64,000 bases of DNA from Armatimonadota bacterium. Lineage in GTDB: Bacteria; Armatimonadota; UBA5829; DSUL01. The position numbers and the translations under genes are program-made. Below, one piece after another: positions 18,986 to 25,259 of this stretch. The notes under the pieces are model-generated. The model saw nothing but the letters and a program-made list of their open reading frames with translations, ran no database searches and was not told where the DNA came from. How positions within the stretch are numbered: position 1 is the first letter of the stretch; each line of letters begins with the position of its first letter. The DNA is taken from the NCBI GenBank assembly GCA_025998755.1, contig AP024674.1, positions 372,001 through 436,000 of the forward strand, written 5' to 3'.

Positions 18986-21013
18986 ATGGGCGAGGGCAAA
19001 GGTGACGTGAAATCCTGGCGTGACCAAATCCTGAGTGAGTTCACACGCCAGGTCGCCCCGCTTACCCTGGTCGCGGATCCGGATGGTCTGCTCCTTGAAG
19101 AAGGTGTCCTCGAAGGAATCCGGGAACGGGGCTTTGAGCTGATGCCGTTCGAGGATCATGTCGCCTTTCGCTATGCCTACGAATCCAAGTTCCGCTCCCG
19201 CTGGGACCGTGGTGAGGAAACCGATCTGGTAGTGGTGCTGAGATCGCCGTCGAGCGATCTTGATGCCTTGCCCTACGACCTGCTGCAGGCTGGCCGCAAG
19301 CTCTCGTTCAACCTGGGCGATCTCTTCCCGAATCTCAGCTATCCCGTGGTTGCGGCGCTCGACCGCTCCTGTCTCGACGCCTTATTCCATGCGCAGACGA
19401 AGCACGCGCCGGGGCAGCTCGGTGACAACGCTACGAAGGAGTTTGTCCTTCGTTATGTATTCGAGATCGCACCGGAGCTTATCAAAGAGCCTAAGGATCT
19501 ACTCCGGGTCTTGCTGCGTCGCCACTACCAGGGCACGAGAGTTCCGCCCATCCTCGACGAGCGTTTCATCGAGTTGCTTCGCCAAAACGGCAGGTTTGAC
19601 GATTGGCCTCTGGAAGCTATCATTCCGGATCCGCAAGCATTCTTCGCGTTTCTGCAAGAGCGCTGGCCAGTGTTCCTGGATTCGCTCTCAAAGCCAAGGG
19701 ACGGTGCCGTCCTCGAAGAGGCGGCGCATTACGGCTTCAAGTTCGTCGGGCCTCCTCTATTGCCTTTTGACCACGACGATGTCCGCGTTTACGTGGTCAA
19801 CCTTTTCATCGAGGGCTTGCTCCAGCCCACTCCTCACGAGCAATCGGAATCGCTTGCCGGGAGCTGGGTGGCTTACGGCATCAACTTCTCCCCCGAAGAG
19901 AACCGCCGCCGCCGCGTGGAGGGGCTGCTGGAATCCGTTGAGAAGACGATCCCCACAGCGGATGCGCGTTATGATGAGTGGCTCCATTTGGCCTACCGGT
20001 GGGCGGAGCTTGTTGCATTGGCGCTGGAGCTGGACAGCACCCTGCCGGACGGGTGCCGGGAGCGCTTGGGGACGTTGAGATCCCGGATGGACTCGGCACT
20101 CACCGATTGGGTGATGAAGCGATACGCGAGCCTGATCAACCTTCCGCCCGCGCCGCCGGTGATGGTGCATCACATCCCGCGGTTCCTCGCCCGAAGCCTC
20201 GGAGACGACCCACACGCCAAGGTCGCTTTTCTGCTGGTGGACGGCCTCTCCCTGGACCAGTGGGTCGCCGTTCGTGAGGTGCTCGCAGAACTGGATTCGA
20301 CGCTGCGGTTCCGTGATCGCGCCGTTTTCGCTTGGATTCCCACCATCACCTCGGTTTCCCGGCAGGCCGCTTTTGCCGGCAAGCCGCCTATCTACTTTCC
20401 GGCGAGTATCCATAACACAGATAGGGAGGCAGGTCTTTGGACAAAGTTCTGGATCGATCAGGGGCTGACGCAGCACGAGGTTGCTTACGCCAAGGGGCTG
20501 GGAGACGGGGACTTGGACCAGGTCTCCGAGCTAGTGAGCCAGCCTCAGCTACGTGTCGTCGGACTGGTCATTGGCACGGTCGACCGAATCATGCACGGCA
20601 TGGAGTTGGGCTCGGTGGGCATGCACAACCAGGTTCGGCAATGGGCCAGGCGGGGACTCCTGCGGAACCTTCTCCGCCTGCTCCAGACCCAAGGTTTCCA
20701 GGTCTACCTTGCCTCGGACCATGGCAACATCGAGGCGAGAGGCGTGGGACGGCCTGACGAAGGGGCTGTCGCGGATCTGCGCGGCGAGCGCGTGCGTGTC
20801 TACTCCGATCCCAATCTCAGGGCTCAGATCAAGAAGCGATTCCCAGAGTCCTTGGAGTGGCCGTCGGTGGGTCTCCCAGAGGACTACCTCGCCCTCATCG
20901 CTCCGAACCGGGCTGCTTTTGTGCGGGCGGGTGAAACCCTCGTCGGTCATGGAGGCATTAGTGTCGAGGAACTGCTCGTCCCTCTTGTCCAGATCGATAG
21001 GAGGGACCGATGA
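18986..21013 (+). CDS. pglZ: BREX-3 alkaline-phosphatase-superfamily protein PglZ
   Basis: PglZ is the signature core gene of all BREX types. The 675-aa protein begins with a helical domain (ILSEFTRQVAPLTLVADPDG, FEDHVAFRYAYES) and ends with the phosphatase-type domain: LLVDGLSLDQW near residue 415, LASDHGNIEARG near 575 and GHGGISVEELLVPLV near 655, which keep the metal-binding D/DH/H pattern. I start at the ATG at 18986; a GTG at 19007 behind AAGGTGA is an alternative that would fit family lengths. It starts 10 bp after the Fe-S gene and its stop overlaps brxA. Confidence 0.92.
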   Translation: MGEGKGDVKSWRDQILSEFTRQVAPLTLVADPDGLLLEEGVLEGIRERGFELMPFEDHVAFRYAYESKFRSRWDRGEETDLVVVLRSPSSDLDALPYDLLQAGRKLSFNLGDLFPNLSYPVVAALDRSCLDALFHAQTKHAPGQLGDNATKEFVLRYVFEIAPELIKEPKDLLRVLLRRHYQGTRVPPILDERFIELLRQNGRFDDWPLEAIIPDPQAFFAFLQERWPVFLDSLSKPRDGAVLEEAAHYGFKFVGPPLLPFDHDDVRVYVVNLFIEGLLQPTPHEQSESLAGSWVAYGINFSPEENRRRRVEGLLESVEKTIPTADARYDEWLHLAYRWAELVALALELDSTLPDGCRERLGTLRSRMDSALTDWVMKRYASLINLPPAPPVMVHHIPRFLARSLGDDPHAKVAFLLVDGLSLDQWVAVREVLAELDSTLRFRDRAVFAWIPTITSVSRQAAFAGKPPIYFPASIHNTDREAGLWTKFWIDQGLTQHEVAYAKGLGDGDLDQVSELVSQPQLRVVGLVIGTVDRIMHGMELGSVGMHNQVRQWARRGLLRNLLRLLQTQGFQVYLASDHGNIEARGVGRPDEGAVADLRGERVRVYSDPNLRAQIKKRFPESLEWPSVGLPEDYLALIAPNRAAFVRAGETLVGHGGISVEELLVPLVQIDRRDR

Positions 21014-21762
21014 ACAGTCGCCTGACCCAGATCGGTTTCAGCCAGCGCGTCCGTCTTGAATGGCTGGAGAGAACGGCCAACCTGGTGCTTGCCGGAAACG
21101 ACGAGGCGTCCATCGAGGGAGCCCTCGAAGATCTTCTGGAAGACAAGCTGTCTGTCGGCGGGAATGCCAAACGCGGCAATCGGGAGAAGGTGATCACCAT
21201 CCTGATGAAGATCTGGGTCCGCCCCCCGCGCGACCTCCATCCCCTTCAGCGGGAAGGCCTCAAGCTTCTCTCACACCTGCCGCGTGAGGACCATATCGCG
21301 GTCCACTGGGGCATGGCCATGGCGGTTTATCCGTTCTGGGGGGCCGTAGCGGCCCATGTGGGGCGACTCCTCCGGCTCCAGGGAACGGCCGCAGCCAGCC
21401 AGGTTCAGCGCCGCGTCCGGGAGCAATATGGGGAACGCGAAACGGTATCCAGGGCGGCACGACGGGTGCTGCGGAGCTTCGTCGATTGGGAGGTCCTGAA
21501 GGAAACATCGGCAAAAGGCATCTACACCTCCGGGCTTTCACTCGCCATAGCTCAGGTGGAGGTTAGCGCGTGGTTGGCCGAGGCCTTGTTGCACGCTCAC
21601 CCCAATGGTTCGGTGCCTTTGAGAACTGTCTTTGATTCCACGAGCCTGTTTCCTTTCCGTGTCCGCCCAATGTCCGCCAACCACCTGGTCGCGGTGTCCG
21701 AGCGGCTTGAAGCGCTGCGACACGGCCTTGATCAGGACTTGGTCATGTTGAAGAAACACTAG
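21010..21762 (+). CDS. brxA: BrxA-like protein (DUF1819 type) of BREX-3
   Basis: BrxA is a small helical, DNA-binding core protein of BREX loci. The 250-aa frame starts inside the pglZ stop (ATGA). The domain plan fits: an N-terminal helix pair (WLERTANLVLAGNDEASIEG, ALEDLLEDKLS), a central NREKVITILMKIW segment, VHWGMAMAVYPFWGAVAAHV, and a winged-helix-like RRVLRSFVDWEVL. Sequence divergence from type 1 BrxA is large, so the call rests mainly on position as the last gene of the operon. The frame is intact. Confidence 0.75.
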   Translation: MNSRLTQIGFSQRVRLEWLERTANLVLAGNDEASIEGALEDLLEDKLSVGGNAKRGNREKVITILMKIWVRPPRDLHPLQREGLKLLSHLPREDHIAVHWGMAMAVYPFWGAVAAHVGRLLRLQGTAAASQVQRRVREQYGERETVSRAARRVLRSFVDWEVLKETSAKGIYTSGLSLAIAQVEVSAWLAEALLHAHPNGSVPLRTVFDSTSLFPFRVRPMSANHLVAVSERLEALRHGLDQDLVMLKKH

Positions 21763-22142
21763 TGAGGCTTTGGTCGAAACACCCCAAATACCAGGGCTCC
21801 CAGGGGTTGGTTGCTTTCTGGCGCGACGGGCTGCTTGCCAAGGCGGTGTTGGAGGGAAGGACAGGGGGCTACTGACCCCACTCAAACTGCATTGGTTCCG
21901 GGATCAGGAATGGCCTGCCGCAGCGATCGACGCATATCTCCGCCGTGCTTGAGGATGCTAGACTCCGCAACTTTCGCATTGACGGAACCAAGCTGAGTTC
22001 ACCGATTGAAGTCAGTCCGACCGCCATCGCCGTCGGGCAGCGGCGCTCCGAGTGGGGACATCCGCTTGCAAAACTGAAGCAAAGGAGCGTGTGCGTTTTC
22101 GATACCTATGCAGGATTTGAAATCCTGAACCTCATCCACTGA
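21762..22142 (+). pseudogene. Pyrimidine-dimer DNA glycosylase-like gene (PF03013 type), two frameshifts
   Basis: A GTG overlapping the brxA stop opens MRLWSKHPKYQGSQGLVAFW and RDGLLAKAVLEGRTGGY, which closely recalls the start of the endonuclease V-type pyrimidine dimer glycosylase family. A TGA at 21873 ends it. The family sequence resumes in a second frame (LHWFRDQEWPAAAIDAYLR, stop at 21952) and then in a third frame from 21945 (VLEDARLRNFRIDGTK, then RRSEWGHPLAKLKQRS). Two small indels, near 21872 and 21940, explain this. It is therefore a decayed last gene of the BREX operon or an error-prone stretch. The enzyme class would excise damaged or modified bases. Confidence 0.7.
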
Positions 22143-22185
22143 TGACAATTGTCCCAGGGATTACCAAGCCTTGTGAGGTGATCAA

Positions 22186-23226
22186 ATGGCCTTCCGCTTT
22201 TGGAGACGAATCAGGATCGGGCCGGGCGTAACAGTGAACTTGAGCAGGTCAGGCGGTTCACTCTCATTCGGGCCACGCGGGGCGAAGTTCACCATCGGTC
22301 CGAGGGGCAAGCGGGTTACCGCGGGTCTTCCGGGAACGGGGCTCTTTTACACGACGACCCTTCCAGGCGGGAGCTCACCTGGCCAGAGACGCAAGTCCTG
22401 CTCTGGTCCGGTCGTCCCTGTGGCCAGCCCGCAAGACCGCCTGACCCTTGGCTTCTTCAATCGGCTAATCACCCCGGATGACGAAGAGGCCTTGATCGAC
22501 GGTTGCCGGGAGTTGGTTCTCGGCAACGAAGATAAGGCCGTCGAACACCTCGAAAAGGCCGTCCACCTAGCCGACGGCGCTTTCCTTGCCGGCTTGCTTG
22601 CCCTCAAGCAGGACCGGCTGCAAGAAGCTGCAAACTTCCTGGCGACGGCCGCCAAGAAACACAGCCGTCTGGGCCGCTACCTCTCCAAATACGGCATTAG
22701 CGCCACCATAAGCCTCGCCATCACAGATGAGGTGACCACCCACATCGGCCCGGGTCTCCGCGGTGTGCTGTTGGGCCTTGTGGAGGTTTATCAGCGCTTG
22801 GAGCGCTGGGAGGACGCAATTGCCTGCCTGGAGCAGCTGCGACGGCTCGAACCCGACGACGTGGTAGCGAAGCTGTCCCTCGCAGAGCTGCTGCTCACCG
22901 CCCGCCCAGGCGACAACAATGTCTACCGAAAGGTAGTGCGGTTGGCCGAAGGCATAGAGAACGATACGCCGGTCCACACCGCCCTTTTGCTGTACAGGTC
23001 CAGGGCGCTGCGCGGCCTCGGGCTCTTGGACGCGGCTTTGGATACCCTGACTGGCGCCCTGCGCCAAAGGAAAGGCCGGTCCAACGAACTGCTCCGGGCG
23101 CTCCGTTACGAGCGGGCCCTGGTCTACCAGGAGCTCGGAGATCGCCGGCATGCGCGCAGCGAACTCGAGAAGCTCTACGCGGAGGACCCGGAATACGAGG
23201 ATGTGGCGGCCCGGCTGGATCTATAG
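22186..23226 (+). CDS. DUF4236 and TPR-repeat protein
   Basis: The 346-aa protein opens with a DUF4236 module (FRFWRRIRIGPGVTVNLSRS, GPRGKRVTAGLPGTGLFY), a small beta domain of unknown function that often sits at the N-terminus of defence-island and membrane-linked proteins. After a short linker come several TPR-like helical pairs, for example GLVEVYQRLERWEDAIACLE and LRYERALVYQELGDRRHARS. There is no catalytic motif. It is the last gene before the proposed right end of the island; a link with BREX is possible from position only. Confidence 0.7.
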   Translation: MAFRFWRRIRIGPGVTVNLSRSGGSLSFGPRGAKFTIGPRGKRVTAGLPGTGLFYTTTLPGGSSPGQRRKSCSGPVVPVASPQDRLTLGFFNRLITPDDEEALIDGCRELVLGNEDKAVEHLEKAVHLADGAFLAGLLALKQDRLQEAANFLATAAKKHSRLGRYLSKYGISATISLAITDEVTTHIGPGLRGVLLGLVEVYQRLERWEDAIACLEQLRRLEPDDVVAKLSLAELLLTARPGDNNVYRKVVRLAEGIENDTPVHTALLLYRSRALRGLGLLDAALDTLTGALRQRKGRSNELLRALRYERALVYQELGDRRHARSELEKLYAEDPEYEDVAARLDL

Positions 23227-23338
23227 CGGAAGTCAGCATCAACACCGTTTCTGCCGCCTGTCGTGCTGTGCCAAAATTGAGCACCGCCAGATTGGGTGCT
23301 ATCCTCGACGTGCAGAACGGTTATCAAGAGGCCTGCTT

Positions 23339-23350
23339 CGGGGAGCCAGA
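23339..23350 (+). repeat. Candidate attR: second copy of the tRNA-Asn 3' end
   Basis: CGGGGAGCCAGA repeats exactly the tRNA 3' end at 6614-6625. The bases before it do not form a T arm, so this is not a second tRNA. A strong terminator follows 14 bp later, as would be expected if the original downstream sequence of tRNA-Asn had been pushed 16.7 kb away by an insertion. Confidence 0.4.
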
Positions 23351-23364
23351 TTCTTTGACAAGCC

Positions 23365-23391
23365 GCCGGAGCCTGCTCTCCGGCGTTTTTT
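23365..23391 (+). terminator. Rho-independent terminator at the right end of the island
   Basis: The stem GCCGGAG/CTCCGGC (23365-23371 and 23378-23384) with a 6-nt loop is followed by GTTTTTT. It can stop the BREX/TPR transcript, and it may be the original tRNA-Asn terminator. Confidence 0.8.
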
Positions 23392-23568
23392 GCTAGGGGC
23401 GTCAGAGAGTTTCAGGGCACTGCCCGTTCTTGCCCGGCTCTCCTCCGGAAAGGGCAATCCCCTGTGCCCGAAACCTCTTCCGTCCCCATTAAGCGGTCTG
23501 TCGGGTAGCCAGCCACCCTTGAGGATCGCCGGTTGAGGCGGGGGTGCAACGAGCGAGGGCAGGATAAT

Positions 23569-23620
23569 AACCCTCTCCGCTCGTGGTGTATAGACGGGTG
23601 GGAGAGGGTTGGGGTGAGGG
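23569..23620. repeat. Inverted-repeat element (AACCCTCTCC type)
   Basis: Arms AACCCTCTCC (23569-23578) and GGAGAGGGTT (23601-23610) are perfect 10-bp complements with a 22-nt spacer, followed by GGGGTGAGGGGG. This GAGAGGGTTGGGGTGAGGG style is a common intergenic repeat in GC-rich genomes. Nothing coding is supported between 23227 and 23862 apart from this, the REP pair and the hairpins listed. Confidence 0.5.
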
Positions 23621-23676
23621 GGCATGCGTGTGGCCGCCGGTATTCCGGCATCTTGTTCCCGGAACAGACCCCCTAC

Positions 23677-23778
23677 GGTGGTTGAGCCGCCCGCCTTCGG
23701 CGGGCGAGTCGAAACCACAGCTAAAGCATAGTGCGCGTGGTTTCGATACGCGCTCCTATGGCGCGCTACTCGACCAGC
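23677..23778. repeat. Inverted pair of REP-like elements
   Basis: Unit 1 (23677-23718) reads GGTGGTTGAGCCGCCC and ends GAGTCGAAACCAC; unit 2 (23737-23778) starts GTGGTTTCGATACGC and ends CTACTCGACCAGC. They are near reverse complements, and each has its own inner palindrome (GCCCGCCTTCGGCGGGC and GCGCGCTCCTATGGCGCGC). This is the plan of a BIME, a mobile intergenic repeat usually moved by a RAYT transposase. No such transposase is in the window. Confidence 0.65.
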
Positions 23779-23789
23779 GTAAATTGGAC

Positions 23790-23815
23790 CGGGCCACCCC
23801 TCTCAGGGTGGCCCG
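23790..23815 (-). terminator. Hairpin downstream of the beta-helix gene
   Basis: A perfect 10-bp stem CGGGCCACCC/GGGTGGCCCG with a 6-nt loop lies about 50 bp after the stop of the minus-strand gene at 23863. On the minus strand it is followed by GGTCCAATTT, a weak T tract. It is probably the transcript end of that gene. Confidence 0.45.
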
Positions 23816-23862
23816 CATCATACTCCCATGTTTACCGTCGGCTTCTCCCGGCTGGCCTCCTG

Positions 23863-25065
23863 TCAGGGGGCGACGTTCGGTTCCTCGGGCGGCTCCGGCA
23901 CGTTTTCACGCGTTGCATTGCCGCTCAGGACCACACCTGTCAGTCCCTCGGCCACCTCGATCGCAGTGCTGGTGCTGGAGAGGACACAGCCGCTGATCGC
24001 CACGGTCTCCCCACCGGAAATGCGGAGCGCAGGCGCGACGAACCTTGCCATCTCGCGGCGCAACTGGCAGCCTGCCACCGCCACCAGACTGCCTCCCTGG
24101 ATATCGATGCAAGGCCCGCTGTTGGACTTCATCTCCAGCCCGCTCATCCGGACCTGAGCTCCCTTGCCGTGGATGAGGATACCGCTGTGGTGGGTCCAGT
24201 AGGTGCCGCCCGCCAGGCTCAGCGTATGAGCGCCTTCCACCTCAATACCGATGCCGCAAAAATCCGCCGAGCAGTTCGTCATGGAGCCCCACATGACTCC
24301 TCTGATACTGGAACCCGGCACGCTCTCGACGAACTTGTATCCCCGGTCCCCACTGAATACGAAGCAGTCGCTCATCAGCAACATGTCGTTTTTGCCAATC
24401 AGGAACCCGATACCCTGCGCCAGAAAGCGCTTGCTCGCCGGCGACCAGATCTCCACGCGGGAGATCCACGAGACGTCCCAGGTGCCAAGCATCCGGATCC
24501 CGACGTTATGGATGTCCACCAGGAAGCAGTCCCGAATCAGAGCCCGCCCCACGTTGGACTTGCCGTCCGCCGAAATGCCGTTCCAGGCGTTCTGGATCTT
24601 CACCTCGCTGACCCGCGTGCCCACTCCTGCCAGTTCAATGATGGCCGGACGCTCGGATGGCTGGCCGCCCTTCCAGTCCTGGAAAAAGTACAGCCCATGC
24701 ACCGACCCGCCTCCCAGGAGCCGAATGGCAGGACCATCGGGCACATCGGGCAGGATGGTGGGAAGCGTCACCCCGTCAGCCACCCAGGCGGCGTGGTCCG
24801 CTCCGGTGAGTTCCTGCGCCTTCAGCTCCAGCGTCCGGGTGATGCGGTAGCGTCCCCGTGGCACGTGGACAGGCCGCCCACTCTTCCTTCCCAGATCAAT
24901 CGCCTTTTCGAACGCGTCGGTGTCGTCGGCCGTGCCGTCGCCGACGGCTCCCAGGCTGCGCACATCTATTGACGGCGCGTTCTGTACAGCTGCCAGCGCC
25001 GCCACGGTCAAAGCGGCGGTTAGAAGCGCCGCTGCAGGAATCACAAGCCAGACACGCATTGTCAT
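23863..25065 (-). CDS. Secreted right-handed beta-helix protein (pectate-lyase-3 type)
   Basis: The 400-aa protein has a Sec signal peptide (MTMRVWLVIPAAALLTAALT, cleavage near AALA-A). The mature N-terminus IDVRSLGAVGDGTADDTDAF is the classic start of the Pectate_lyase_3 fold, and the rest shows the periodic short strands of a parallel beta-helix (for example VAISGCVLSSTSTAIEVAEG). I start at 25065 because GGAGGAG lies upstream of that ATG. It should bind or cleave a polysaccharide outside the cytoplasm. No lyase active site can be named. It is divergent from the mannosidase gene, 195 bp away. Confidence 0.8.
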   Translation of the reverse strand: MTMRVWLVIPAAALLTAALTVAALAAVQNAPSIDVRSLGAVGDGTADDTDAFEKAIDLGRKSGRPVHVPRGRYRITRTLELKAQELTGADHAAWVADGVTLPTILPDVPDGPAIRLLGGGSVHGLYFFQDWKGGQPSERPAIIELAGVGTRVSEVKIQNAWNGISADGKSNVGRALIRDCFLVDIHNVGIRMLGTWDVSWISRVEIWSPASKRFLAQGIGFLIGKNDMLLMSDCFVFSGDRGYKFVESVPGSSIRGVMWGSMTNCSADFCGIGIEVEGAHTLSLAGGTYWTHHSGILIHGKGAQVRMSGLEMKSNSGPCIDIQGGSLVAVAGCQLRREMARFVAPALRISGGETVAISGCVLSSTSTAIEVAEGLTGVVLSGNATRENVPEPPEEPNVAP

Positions 25066-25259
25066 ATGTTCAGATCTCTCCTCCATGCAGGACCGGCTTA
25101 AGCCTGCTTTTCCAAAAGGGTTAGACGCAGGGGAGCAGGAATCCTCAGTCCGGGATATAAAGACCCTCAGGGAAAGTGAGCCCGGAGCGGCTGTCAGGCG
25201 CTGCTTGCCCGGTCGCGCGGTCTCCGTCCCTAAATCCTCCAGAAGTGTGGTTAATCAAT

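Noticed and set aside
23300-23350. A second tRNA gene at the right border
   Set aside because: Only the last 12 bp match a tRNA. No T arm, anticodon arm or D arm can be folded upstream.
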